From Anaerolineaceae bacterium (GTDB lineage: Bacteria > Chloroflexota > Anaerolineae > Anaerolineales > Anaerolineaceae): a stretch of DNA of 64,000 nucleotides. The notes under the pieces are model-generated. The model made no database searches, was not told the DNA's origin, and saw nothing but the letters and a program-made list of their open reading frames with translations. The stretch is from the NCBI GenBank assembly GCA_016927865.1, contig JAFGLU010000122.1, forward strand, positions 1 through 64,000, given 5' to 3'. Position numbers and translations under genes: made by a program. This document shows positions 1 through 9,150 of this stretch, piece after piece. Positions within the stretch are counted from its first letter, which is position 1. Each line of letters starts with the position of its first letter.

Positions 1-186
1 CTCCTGGCTCAGTGGAACCTGGCAGTCTTTATGTCAGGCCCGTTCCGCTCTTCCCTTGGGCATCTGACATCTTTTGCGTGCACACTCAAATAGGTCATTG
101 GGTATCGGCGTGGCAGTTCCCGAAGGACCTCTCAAATTCGAATTATCTTCTCCTTCATCTGGCATGACTCTTGCTCCCTTCTCCTC

Positions 187-1503
187 ATGAAAGGAGCCTT
201 GATGACTATGACAGCTTCACAAAATCGAATTGGCCTGCATTATTTTCCCGACACCCAGCACTATCGTGAGGCTGACATACAATTCTGGCTGCCCCGCCTG
301 CAAGAAATCGGCGCGGGATGGCTGGTCCTCCAGGCCACCGCCGAGTGTGCCATCCCCGAAGTTTTCCTCAATGCGCTAACAAAAGCCAAAATCCAACCGC
401 TCCTCCACCTGCGCCTGCCCCTCGACCCGCTCCCCGAGCCTGCCGGCCTGCGCCCCATCTTCGACGCCTACGCTCGCTGGGGCGTGCGCCGGGTCATCCT
501 GTTTGACCAGCCCAACAGCCGCAGCGCCTGGCCCTCTTCTGCCTGGGCTCAGCAAGACCTGGTCGAGCGTTTCCTCGACCGCTATCTGATCTTTGCCCAA
601 ATGGCGCTCTCAGCCGGGCTGCAGCCCGTCCTGCCGCCTCTCGAGCCCGGCGGGCATTATTGGGATACTGCTTTCCTGCGCTCCACCCTCAAAACCCTCC
701 AGCGCCGCAAACAAGAGCACCTCCTCGAGCAGTTGGGCCTGGCTGCTTACGCCTGGAACAATGGTCGCGGTCTGGATTGGGGCGCCGGCGGCCCCGAGCG
801 CTGGCCCGCCACCCGGCCCTATCACACGCCTGAAGGCAGCCAGGATCAGCGCGGCTTTCGCATCGCCGACTGGTACCAGGTCATCTCGCAGGCTGTCCTC
901 CAGCGTCCCCTGCCCACCTTTTTGCTCCAGGCCGGTGGCTTTCAGGCTGCCGATCCCGCTGGGCAAGCGGAAAGCTCGCTGGCCATAGCCCGACTGCTGC
1001 TTGATGAAGAAGTAGTCGATCCGCAAAACGCCGAAAACCTACTCGACCCGCTGCCTTCCGCCGTCCAAATGGCTGCCTTTTGGCTGCTCTCCGCACCCGA
1101 TAACGACCCTCACAGCGCCGGCGCCTGGTTTGATACAGAAGGACAACCCCGCCCCGTGGCACAAGCCTTCCGTGAGTGGCAGGTGGTTCGCGCCCAAGCC
1201 GATTCGGCCCCCACCCCCGCCGCGAAATCAAACTCCGATCACCCCATCGAGCACTACCTGCTCCTCCCCCAATCCGAAAACGGCCTGTCCGACTGGTATC
1301 TGGACGCCATCCGGCCTTATTTGCGCCGCCACATGCCCACCTTTGGCTTCTCGGCTGCCGAAGCTGCCCTGGCGCGCAAGGTGACCGTGCTGGGCGATGC
1401 CTGCACTGATGATACCCTGGCGGCCCTGCGCCTGGCAGGCTGCCGCGTCGAACGAATAACCGGAGATGGCACGACACTTGCAACCATACTGGCAGAGAGG
1501 TGA
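187..1503 (+). CDS. Hypothetical protein, TIM-barrel / glycoside-hydrolase-like
   Basis: 438-aa ORF with Trp/Tyr-rich beta-alpha pattern (YAWNNGRGLDWG...GGPERWP) resembling GH-type barrels; ends 4 nt before ftsZ start. Confidence 0.6.
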   Translation: MKGALMTMTASQNRIGLHYFPDTQHYREADIQFWLPRLQEIGAGWLVLQATAECAIPEVFLNALTKAKIQPLLHLRLPLDPLPEPAGLRPIFDAYARWGVRRVILFDQPNSRSAWPSSAWAQQDLVERFLDRYLIFAQMALSAGLQPVLPPLEPGGHYWDTAFLRSTLKTLQRRKQEHLLEQLGLAAYAWNNGRGLDWGAGGPERWPATRPYHTPEGSQDQRGFRIADWYQVISQAVLQRPLPTFLLQAGGFQAADPAGQAESSLAIARLLLDEEVVDPQNAENLLDPLPSAVQMAAFWLLSAPDNDPHSAGAWFDTEGQPRPVAQAFREWQVVRAQADSAPTPAAKSNSDHPIEHYLLLPQSENGLSDWYLDAIRPYLRRHMPTFGFSAAEAALARKVTVLGDACTDDTLAALRLAGCRVERITGDGTTLATILAER

Positions 1504-1507
1504 TGCG

Positions 1508-2641
1508 ATGACAACTATTATTTCTAGCGATACAAGCAATTCCGAACAACTTCTTGGCCGCCAGCCGGTTCTCAAAATCCTGGGCATGGGCGGGGGCGGC
1601 TCCAACGCCGTCAATCGCATGATCGAATTGGGCTTGAAGGGTGTTGAGTTTATTGCTGCCAATACCGACCTGCAAGCCCTCAATCAAAGCCTGGCCCCCA
1701 CCAAGCTGGCCCTTGGCCCACGCACCACGCGCGGGTTGGGCGCCGGAGGCGACCCGCGCCGCGGTGAAGAAGCCGCCGAAGAAAGCTTCAAAGATCTCTG
1801 CGAGGTACTGCGCGGCGCCGACATGGTCTTCCTCACCGCTGGAATGGGCGGCGGCACGGGCACCGGGTCCATCCCGGTGGCTGCCCGCGCTGCCCGCGAG
1901 GTCGGCGCGGTCACCGTCGCCATCGTCACCATGCCCTTCACCTTCGAAATGGGCCGCCGCCAGCGCAACGCCCGCGAAGGCATGGCCAAACTCCAACCTT
2001 ATGCCGACACGCTCGTCACCGTGCCCAACGATCAGTTGCTCAAAGTGGCTCCACCCAATACCACGCTCGACATGGCCCTGCGCCTTGCCGATGACGTGCT
2101 GCGCCAGGGCGTGCAGGGCATCTCCGAAATCATCACTCAACCCGGCATGATCAACGTGGATTTCGCCCATGTTCGCTCGGTCATGAAAATGGGCGGCGGC
2201 TCGCTTCTCTCCATCGGCATTGGCAGCGGCGAACAGAAAGCGCTCAAGGCCATCGAACACGCCCTCCACCACCCCATGCTGGAATCCATCTCCATCGAAG
2301 AAGCCTCGGCCATCGTCGCCAACTTCACCGGCGGCAACGACCTGACCTTCATGGAAATGGTCGACGCCATGCAGCACCTTCAAGATCAGACCCACAACCG
2401 CGCCGAGGTCATTCCCGGTGTCATTACCGACCCCCGCATGAACAACCGCGTCCAGGTCATTCTGCTCATCACCGGCCTGGGAGCCACCCCCATGGATGCC
2501 CGCTCGCCGTTCTCCCCGCGTCCGGTCAAAGCGCAAGAACCCGTCCTGGTTTCTGCCGGCTCCGTCGAGAATCGCGCCAACGAAGCACTCGCCTCGGGTA
2601 ATCAGGATCTACCAGCCTTCATGCGCCGCCGCATCCACTAA
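1508..2641 (+). CDS. ftsZ: Cell division protein FtsZ
   Basis: Tubulin signature GMGGGTGTGS, N-terminal GMGGGGSNAVNRM, T7 loop NVDFAHVRSVM, C-terminal LPAFMRRR peptide; internal ATG at 1508 preferred over 1466. Confidence 0.93.
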   Translation: MTTIISSDTSNSEQLLGRQPVLKILGMGGGGSNAVNRMIELGLKGVEFIAANTDLQALNQSLAPTKLALGPRTTRGLGAGGDPRRGEEAAEESFKDLCEVLRGADMVFLTAGMGGGTGTGSIPVAARAAREVGAVTVAIVTMPFTFEMGRRQRNAREGMAKLQPYADTLVTVPNDQLLKVAPPNTTLDMALRLADDVLRQGVQGISEIITQPGMINVDFAHVRSVMKMGGGSLLSIGIGSGEQKALKAIEHALHHPMLESISIEEASAIVANFTGGNDLTFMEMVDAMQHLQDQTHNRAEVIPGVITDPRMNNRVQVILLITGLGATPMDARSPFSPRPVKAQEPVLVSAGSVENRANEALASGNQDLPAFMRRRIH

Positions 2642-2651
2642 TTGAGGCAAC

Positions 2652-2870
2652 ATGGACCCAAAAGCCCTCGCCGCCATCTGTTCACAAATCTACCGCCAAT
2701 ACCCTGCTGTTAAGGGGGCAAATCCAAAAGTCACAGCCCAGGCAGGCGGCATGTACCAGGTCACCTTTCGAGGCAAAGCTGCCACCGCTGATGGAAAAAG
2801 CTTGCCGGTCGTCGTTCGGGTCACCGCCGACGCAAAAGGGAAAATCACCAAAACCGTCGGATCTCGTTGA
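2652..2870 (+). CDS. Small hypothetical protein (72 aa)
   Basis: Short ORF in tight co-directional array after ftsZ. Confidence 0.6.
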   Translation: MDPKALAAICSQIYRQYPAVKGANPKVTAQAGGMYQVTFRGKAATADGKSLPVVVRVTADAKGKITKTVGSR

Positions 2871-2884
2871 GAAGGAGGTTAGGA

Positions 2885-3103
2885 ATGCAGCAAAGTTTGG
2901 CTTATCGTATCGAACTATATTTTTACGACGCAGTCATCCTCATCCTCGGCCAATCTACGAAGGCATGCACTGCCTTCCAGAAATCGGTTGGCAAGTTGCG
3001 CAAAGGTGAATGGGTGTTGCTGGGCGGCGCCCTCCTGGCCAGCGTTTTGGCCGGTTTGGTTACCGGTTACGTTCTCTATTTTCTCGTTGAAACCTTGGGG
3101 TAA
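2885..3103 (+). CDS. Small membrane protein with one C-terminal TM helix
   Basis: aaggagg SD upstream of ATG 2885; WVLLGGALLASVLAGLVTGYVLYFLV hydrophobic segment; stop overlaps next start (TAATG). Confidence 0.65.
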   Translation: MQQSLAYRIELYFYDAVILILGQSTKACTAFQKSVGKLRKGEWVLLGGALLASVLAGLVTGYVLYFLVETLG

Positions 3104-4161
3104 TGATGTCATACCGTTTACCGTTTCGGATGGCTTGGGCTGTGACGCTGGTGATGGTGCTGTTATGCGCCGTCTCACCGGTCCATGCCGCCCGAGGCGT
3201 CCCTGGAACCCCAGAGTTTGGGGTTGGCACCAACATTGACATCACCCGCTCAGACCTGAATGCGGCGCTCAACATCTTGCCGCTTCTCAGACCCGATTGG
3301 CTGCGGGTGGTGGTTCGCTGGGATGCTTATGAGCCCGCTCCCGGCTTTGTGGCAGATTGGCAGTCCCTGGATGCAACGATGGCAGTGGCGGCAAACCAGG
3401 GAGCCGCAGTGCTCATCAGCCTTACCGCCGCTCCCTCATGGAGTATGACGGAAGGCGGACCCGACCGCGAGGCTGCGGCTCGCTTCGCTGTCACGCTCGC
3501 CAACCGTTACCCTGTCACGCTTCAGGCAATCGAGTTGTTCCCCGCCGCCAACACCGCTCTGGGCTGGCAAGCGGCCCCCAACCCCGCCAATTACCTGGCC
3601 ATGCTCCAATCCGTCCAATCCTCTCTGGCGGCCGCGGGCAGGCAGGTTTGGATGGTGGCGGGAGGGTTGAACCCCTGCTCTGCCGATTACGACGCCTTAA
3701 AGTATCTCAGCGGATTATACGCCGCCGGCGCAAAATCAAGCCTGAGGATCGTCAGCTTGAATTACACCAGCGTGTCCGGCGAACCCATCGATTCGCCCGC
3801 CGGCTGCCAGAACCTGCGGTACTACGAAGAAGCTCGCCGCGTCATGTCCTCGAACGGTCACACCGATGGAATGCTGTGGATCACTCACTTAAGCATCCCC
3901 GGCGGACTGACTCGCGATCAGCAGCAGGATTGGCTGGCGCGCGCCTACAAACAGATCCGCTCCCAGTTATATATCGGTACCGCCATCTTGCAAAGCCTGA
4001 ACGAAACCGGAACCGGAGATGTGGCACTCCTCAATCCCGATGGAAGCCTGCACCCTTTCTTTACCACTTTTCAATCCTTCGTTGAACATAATCTTTATCT
4101 CAGCATGCCGCTCAAACCTGGGCGGGCCAAAGCCGCCATTTTCACAAAAAATCACCCATAA
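3103..4161 (+). CDS. Secreted TIM-barrel / glycoside-hydrolase-like protein
   Basis: N-terminal signal peptide (VTLVMVLLCAVSPVHAA), GH-like WLRVVVRWDAYEP... pattern. Confidence 0.6.
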   Translation: MMSYRLPFRMAWAVTLVMVLLCAVSPVHAARGVPGTPEFGVGTNIDITRSDLNAALNILPLLRPDWLRVVVRWDAYEPAPGFVADWQSLDATMAVAANQGAAVLISLTAAPSWSMTEGGPDREAAARFAVTLANRYPVTLQAIELFPAANTALGWQAAPNPANYLAMLQSVQSSLAAAGRQVWMVAGGLNPCSADYDALKYLSGLYAAGAKSSLRIVSLNYTSVSGEPIDSPAGCQNLRYYEEARRVMSSNGHTDGMLWITHLSIPGGLTRDQQQDWLARAYKQIRSQLYIGTAILQSLNETGTGDVALLNPDGSLHPFFTTFQSFVEHNLYLSMPLKPGRAKAAIFTKNHP

Positions 4162-4175
4162 TAAATGAGGAACCT

Positions 4176-4844
4176 ATGAGGCGATCTTCCTTGATTTCTG
4201 CCATGCTGCTCATCTTCTGCACTTTTACCTTTCTAGGATTTCGCACAGCCAATTTGACCAGCACGTTGGAATTATCCGATCAAACTGCTGTACAAAGCAC
4301 CCGCAACAACCGGGTGATTTTAGTTCATGTTGACAATCTGCAAGCCGATAGGCCCGTGCTCAAATCTGTCTGGGTGGGGGTGCTTTTCAATTCCGAGAAC
4401 CAGGCGGTTCTGTCCTTTGTTCCCATCTACCCAGCCGAGGGTGATCGATCCGCCGCCGAAGCGCTGGCTAATTCATTCAAACTGGATCGCTCCGGAAAAC
4501 CCGCCGCCTCATTCTGGCGTCGTCTTGCCTCCTTGAATATCGAAAGAGATGGCTATATCCTTGCCGATGACTACGCCTTGCAGGAAATCGCCGGTTGGAT
4601 CAACCGGCAAGGCAGCCTGATTTATGGAGCGTCCTCCCCCAACAGTTCCACAACGCCCGGCGAATGGTTCCTCGAGCTTGGTTGCGGTTCAATTGGCAAG
4701 ACCGGTGGCAATATCGCAGAATTTTCCTGGAGTTCGCTGGGCGATCATATCCAAACTGATTTGACCGGCGAAGCGTTAGACGCCGAATGGAATAAGCTGA
4801 CCACCCCCGGGCAACCGCTTAAGTGCGAGATCGTCTGTGAATAA
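4176..4844 (+). CDS. Secreted/membrane-anchored hypothetical protein, weakly LytR-CpsA-Psr-like
   Basis: N-terminal TM; ILVHVDNLQADRP...SFVPIYPAEGD...RDGYILADDYALQEIAGWI weakly resembles LCP domain. Confidence 0.45.
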   Translation: MRRSSLISAMLLIFCTFTFLGFRTANLTSTLELSDQTAVQSTRNNRVILVHVDNLQADRPVLKSVWVGVLFNSENQAVLSFVPIYPAEGDRSAAEALANSFKLDRSGKPAASFWRRLASLNIERDGYILADDYALQEIAGWINRQGSLIYGASSPNSSTTPGEWFLELGCGSIGKTGGNIAEFSWSSLGDHIQTDLTGEALDAEWNKLTTPGQPLKCEIVCE

Positions 4845-4846
4845 AG

Positions 4847-4958
4847 GTAACTACTCAGAGGTCGAAGAAAGTCTCCAAATTTGAGGTGCATGTGGGGTGC
4901 GAAGCACCCCACATGCACCTCAAATTTGGCCCTTTTCCGCTTCTGGCTGAGTAGTTAC
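4847..4958. mobile_element. MITE-like palindromic element, 112 bp, 12-bp TIR GTAACTACTCAG, 8-bp TSD GAATAAAG
   Basis: GTAACTACTCAG (4847-4858) / CTGAGTAGTTAC (4947-4958); identical GAATAAAG at 4839-4846 and 4959-4966; 26-bp perfect hairpin 4875-4900/4904-4929 with GAA loop. Confidence 0.85.
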
Positions 4959-4983
4959 GAATAAAGAAAGAAAACCGGAAGCC

Positions 4984-5037
4984 TGCGAAAAAAAATGACT
5001 GGCAAGGACTTTTCCTTGCCAGTCATTTTTTTTCGCA
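4984..5037. terminator. Bidirectional intrinsic terminator (25-bp perfect palindrome with A8/T8 flanks)
   Basis: TGCGAAAAAAAATGACTGGCAAGGA-CTTT-TCCTTGCCAGTCATTTTTTTTCGCA. Confidence 0.85.
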
Positions 5038-5059
5038 GAAGTTCACCGAATTCTCTTAT

Positions 5060-5105
5060 AAAAAAGGCGCAACGCTGGATGAGGGGGGCACCCAGCGTTA
5101 CGTCT
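5060..5105 (-). ncRNA. Candidate very short sRNA with C-rich loop and own promoter/terminator
   Basis: Minus strand: TTGAAT (5139-5134), 16-nt spacer, TATTAT (5117-5112), then CGTAACGCTGG-GTGCCCCCCTCAT-CCAGCGTTGCG and CC-TTTTTT. Confidence 0.45.
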
Positions 5106-5344
5106 GCAAATATAATAGCATGAATCGGCAGGAATTCAAGTACTCCAAACGTTTTTTAATCAAACTCTTAATGAGACTATTTGTATTCAATTGATAGTAA
5201 TGCTCAGACGAAGTCGGAACCTCTCTGCCTCTGGCTAATTTCGCGCCCTTGTAAATCCTTCCCAAACAGTCTAAAATAGAAATTGTGTATTTCTCTACTT
5301 AATAATTTACTGTCGCTATCACGATCAGCACAACCGGCGAAAGG

Positions 5345-6817
5345 ATGAAAATGGCGCCATCGAAAAAAATCTACCTGAATGGGATCGATGCTACCACGGG
5401 CCAATATCTGATCGGGCCGATGACCCGTAAACGCGCCGCGCGGTTGGCCAAAGGCGAGCCCGTCGAGCCTGAAATCATCCAGCGTTTCAAAGATTTTCTT
5501 AGTGATTTACTTTCCATTAATTTCGGTGTGGGACTCGGCCTGGAGCAAGAAACCGACTTGATACACACCGGCTGGGGCATTGTCTTCCACCAGTCAGAGA
5601 ACGACGCGGTGAAGCATGCCCTCCAACCCCTCATCGACCATCGTGCCGCCCAGGTGGGCAACATGGCCAAGGTTAAAGTGCTGGAATATCGCCCCGGCGA
5701 GCGCTTCAAAGATTGGCTGGGCCGCCATCAGGTCGGCACCGGCTTGACCAACCGCAACCCACGAAAAATCCCCTACTACCTCCTTCTAGTCGGCAGCCCC
5801 GAGCAAATCCCCTTTTCCTTTTGTCATCTCCTGGATGTGGACTATTATGTTGGCCGCATCCACTTTGACAAACCCGAAGAATACGCTCGCTATGCCCAAT
5901 CGGTGATTCAGTACGAAACCAGCCCCTCGGTACCCAACGCGCGCCGGGCAGCCTTTTTTGGCACCCGCCACCAGCTCGACCGCGCCACCCAGTTGAGCGC
6001 CGATCACCTTGTCCGCCCGCTGGTGGATGGCGAGCCTGCCCAGGGCAGCGACCCTGCCGTGCCCGGCATCGCCGCCGAGGCCGGCTACGCCGCCAGCGTG
6101 TTCTGGGGCCCCGAAGCAAAAAAAGCCACTTTGAGCGAACTGCTGGCGCCGCCTGCCGGGGTCAAGCCGCCCGCCTTCCTCTTCTCTGCCACCCACGGCA
6201 TGGGCATGCCCCCCGGAGACCCTGACCAGGCTCGCATCCAGGGCGCACTGTTGTGCCAGGACTGGACCGGCTTTGGAACCATTTCGCCCAAGCACTACTT
6301 CTCTGTCGATGATGTCCCGCCTGGCGCCCGCCTGCAGGGCATGGTGGCTTTCCATTTTGCCTGTTACGGCGGCGGCACCCCCGCCGAGGACCGCTTTATC
6401 TATGGCTCAAACAAGAAGCCCAAACGCATTGCCAGCCGGCCTTTCCTGGCGGCGCTGCCCAAAGCCCTCCTCAGCCACCCCAACGGCGCGGCCCTGGCCG
6501 TCATCGGCCATGTAGAACGAGCCTGGGGTTATTCCATCTCCACCCCCGAAGCCGGGCGGCAGATTGGCGCTTTCCGCGAAGCCATCGCCGGCATTCTCGG
6601 CGGGCTGCCCGTAGCCTTCGCCATGAAAGGTTTTAACGAGAAGTACGCCACCCTATCCACTGATCTGGTCAACACGCTGGAAGCTATTCGCTCTGGCGAG
6701 CCTATCGGAGACGAAGAACTGACTAATGATTGGATTGAACGCAACGACGCCGAAGGCTACGTCGTCCTTGGCGACCCCGCGGTTCGCTTGCGTGAAGCCG
6801 ATTTACAACCGGATTAG
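5345..6817 (+). CDS. Caspase-fold (clan CD; C25/CHAT-like) cysteine peptidase homolog
   Basis: FSATHGMG (His284) and VAFHFACYGGGTP (Cys340) motifs, followed by AVIGHVERAWGYS typical of gingipain-like domains. Confidence 0.6.
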   Translation: MKMAPSKKIYLNGIDATTGQYLIGPMTRKRAARLAKGEPVEPEIIQRFKDFLSDLLSINFGVGLGLEQETDLIHTGWGIVFHQSENDAVKHALQPLIDHRAAQVGNMAKVKVLEYRPGERFKDWLGRHQVGTGLTNRNPRKIPYYLLLVGSPEQIPFSFCHLLDVDYYVGRIHFDKPEEYARYAQSVIQYETSPSVPNARRAAFFGTRHQLDRATQLSADHLVRPLVDGEPAQGSDPAVPGIAAEAGYAASVFWGPEAKKATLSELLAPPAGVKPPAFLFSATHGMGMPPGDPDQARIQGALLCQDWTGFGTISPKHYFSVDDVPPGARLQGMVAFHFACYGGGTPAEDRFIYGSNKKPKRIASRPFLAALPKALLSHPNGAALAVIGHVERAWGYSISTPEAGRQIGAFREAIAGILGGLPVAFAMKGFNEKYATLSTDLVNTLEAIRSGEPIGDEELTNDWIERNDAEGYVVLGDPAVRLREADLQPD

Positions 6818-6918
6818 TGACTCTTCAGCCAGAGTTGAAAATGGCTCGATTTTGCCCTCTGAACAGTTACCCGGATTAATCATCACGTTGCATTGTTCCC
6901 CAAAATTGGAGGTTGATC

Positions 6919-8019
6919 ATGGCCGAGAAAAAAGGCATCCCCCTCACTTCCGTGGCCGGTTTTCCGGCGGATGTGGCCGCCAAACTGGCGGGGTTGTGGA
7001 TTACAACCGCTGAAGAACTGGTCGGAGCCGCCGTCCAGGAAGATGGCCTGGCCGGTCTTGCCGGGTTCACCGGGCTGGATGAATCCGAAATGACCCGCCT
7101 GGTCGAGTTGGCCCAAGCCGCCCTGCCCCCCAGCATGTCCTTTGCCCCCGGCGACATCGACCGTCACGGTCTGGGCGCCCTGGATGAACCGCCCGCCGAA
7201 CCCCCAGGCGAAGAACCCACCCGCTTTGCCCCTTTACCCCCCGCCGTTGACCTGCACGGTCGGCTGCCTGGTGTTCGCAACCAGGGTCAACGCGGGAGCT
7301 GTGTGGCCTTTGCTTGCACTGCCGTGCGTGAAATGCTCCTGGGTCAACCATCCACCCAGGCCGATCTATCCGAGCAGTTCCTCTACTGGAACGCCAAGCA
7401 ACACGACGGCTACCCCGGAGAGGGAACCTACGTTCACCTGGTCATGGGTCTGCTCAAATCCGACGGCATTTGCCCCGAACCCGTTTGGCCCTATGTTCCC
7501 ACCCCCATCCCTGGAAACATCGGCCAGGACCCGCCCCCGCCCGACGCGCGTAACAAGGCCCTTCCTTACAGGATCACCGATACGCAAAAGATCACCGCCA
7601 CCTGGGTAGATTCGATTCGCGAAGTGCTGGCAGAGAATCGTCCTGTAGCCTTTGCCGTTCCCGTCTACACTTACTGGTTCTCAGAACCAGCCCGCTCCAC
7701 CGGCGACATCCGCTTGCCGCTGCCCACCGATCCCAAAGAAGGCGGCCATGCCATGTGCATGGTAGGCTACGAGGTTGACGCAACCGCCCCCGGTGGAGGT
7801 GTCTTCCTGGTGCGCAACAGTTGGGGCACCGGCTGGGCCGGCAACAACAGTCTTGCGCCGGGCCACTGTCGCATCCCCTTTGATTACATCAGCCAATACA
7901 GCACAGCAGCCTTCAGCGCCTTAGTCAGTGAGGTTCCGCCCGAACCGGTGGAACCGGAACAGCCCTTATCGTTCTGGCAAAAGCTAATGGAGTTTCTAAA
8001 ACGGCTGTTTGGCGGGTAA
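6919..8019 (+). CDS. Papain-family (C1A) cysteine peptidase with N-terminal helical (HhH-like) domain
   Basis: GVRNQGQRGSCVAFA (Cys), GGHAMCMVGY (His), VRNSWGTGW (Asn); SD ggagg before ATG 6919. Confidence 0.85.
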   Translation: MAEKKGIPLTSVAGFPADVAAKLAGLWITTAEELVGAAVQEDGLAGLAGFTGLDESEMTRLVELAQAALPPSMSFAPGDIDRHGLGALDEPPAEPPGEEPTRFAPLPPAVDLHGRLPGVRNQGQRGSCVAFACTAVREMLLGQPSTQADLSEQFLYWNAKQHDGYPGEGTYVHLVMGLLKSDGICPEPVWPYVPTPIPGNIGQDPPPPDARNKALPYRITDTQKITATWVDSIREVLAENRPVAFAVPVYTYWFSEPARSTGDIRLPLPTDPKEGGHAMCMVGYEVDATAPGGGVFLVRNSWGTGWAGNNSLAPGHCRIPFDYISQYSTAAFSALVSEVPPEPVEPEQPLSFWQKLMEFLKRLFGG

Positions 8020-8043
8020 ACCCCGCCGATTAGCGGTCATCAT

Positions 8044-8058
8044 GCTACAATAGCCTAT
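8044..8058 (+). promoter_or_regulatory. Extended -10 (TGC TACAAT) 7 nt before ATG; probable leaderless promoter
   Basis: tgcTACAATagcctatATG. Confidence 0.45.
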
Positions 8059-8760
8059 ATGCCGCTGTCCTCTGTCGATCAAGCCATCATTGCCGCTGCA
8101 GGCCTCTTCAAGGGGCTGTCAGAAGCTGAATTGGCTCTGGTTTACGACATTACCCGAATCCGCTCAGTAGACGCGGATGAATACATTTACCACCAGGGCG
8201 ACCCCTCCTCGCACGTCTATTTTCTCATGGAAGGACGGGTGAAGCTGGGGCAAGTAACCACCGATGGACAGCAGGTGCTGTTGCGCATTCTAGGCCCGCA
8301 CAGTCTGTTTGCTATCGTGGCCCTCACATCCAACACGCCTTACCCCATCAGCGCGCAAACCACCGAGCCTTCCAGGCTGGCCTCCTGGCGCAAGGAAGAA
8401 TTGAAGTCCCTGGTTTTGCAAATTCCTCTGCTGGCCATTAACTCCATGGATATCATGTCGGCCTATGTTCAGGAATACCAGGACCGCTTCCGCGAGCTGG
8501 CGACCGAGCGCGTGGAACGCCGTCTGGCTCGCACCTTGCTGCGCCTGGCCTCGCAATCGGGTCAAAAGACTCCCAAAGGCGTTCTCATCGACATTCCCCT
8601 CACCCGCCAGTCTCTGGCAGAAATGATCGGCGCCACGCTCTTCACCGTCAGCCGCATCCTCAGCCAGTGGGAAAGCCAGCAAATCGTGCAGTCGGGCCGC
8701 GAGCGCATCACCATCTGCGCACCGCATCAACTGGTGCTCATCGCCGACGACGCATCCTGA
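8059..8760 (+). CDS. Crp/Fnr family transcriptional regulator
   Basis: cNMP-binding beta barrel then HTH LTRQSLAEMIGATLFTVSRILSQWE. Confidence 0.9.
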   Translation: MPLSSVDQAIIAAAGLFKGLSEAELALVYDITRIRSVDADEYIYHQGDPSSHVYFLMEGRVKLGQVTTDGQQVLLRILGPHSLFAIVALTSNTPYPISAQTTEPSRLASWRKEELKSLVLQIPLLAINSMDIMSAYVQEYQDRFRELATERVERRLARTLLRLASQSGQKTPKGVLIDIPLTRQSLAEMIGATLFTVSRILSQWESQQIVQSGRERITICAPHQLVLIADDAS

Positions 8761-8819
8761 GAACCCCGGTTTGCTTTATCGCAATACCGCGAGGCAAAAG
8801 AATGGCTATCATACAGTTA

Positions 8820-8840
8820 GTTGCTGCAATTTTCAGCAAC
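8820..8840. promoter_or_regulatory. 21-bp palindrome GTTGCTG-caatttt-CAGCAAC, candidate operator
   Basis: Dyad symmetry between crp-like gene and DUF1858 gene. Confidence 0.4.
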
Positions 8841-8854
8841 CACTGGATGAGCCA

Positions 8855-9103
8855 ATGACCAGACAAAATCCTGCTCTGATCCACACCCAAATCACCGTTT
8901 CCGAACTTCTGCGGCGCTGGCCTCAAACCATGCCGGTTTTCTTCAAACATCGCACCCAATGCGTCGGCTGCTACATGGCTGATTTCGATACGCTGGAAGA
9001 TGTGGCCGCCAATTACCATCTTTCTGTGGATGAGCTGCTGCTCGAATTACGAAACACACTTTCAGCTCAGCCCCCGGCCCAACCCTGCCCCCCCAAATTA
9101 TGA
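8855..9103 (+). CDS. DUF1858 domain protein
   Basis: TVSELLRRWPQTMPVFFKHRTQCVGCYMADFDTLEDVAANYHLSVDELL matches DUF1858 pattern. Confidence 0.8.
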   Translation: MTRQNPALIHTQITVSELLRRWPQTMPVFFKHRTQCVGCYMADFDTLEDVAANYHLSVDELLLELRNTLSAQPPAQPCPPKL

Positions 9104-9150
9104 TAACTGAATGAAAACTCACAGATGCCCAATGTGGGTATAATTTAAGG

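Noticed and set aside
881-2536. 551-aa minus-strand ORF opposite ftsZ
   Set aside because: Antisense to a clear FtsZ gene; His/Gly/Ala-rich shadow ORF typical of high-GC codon bias.
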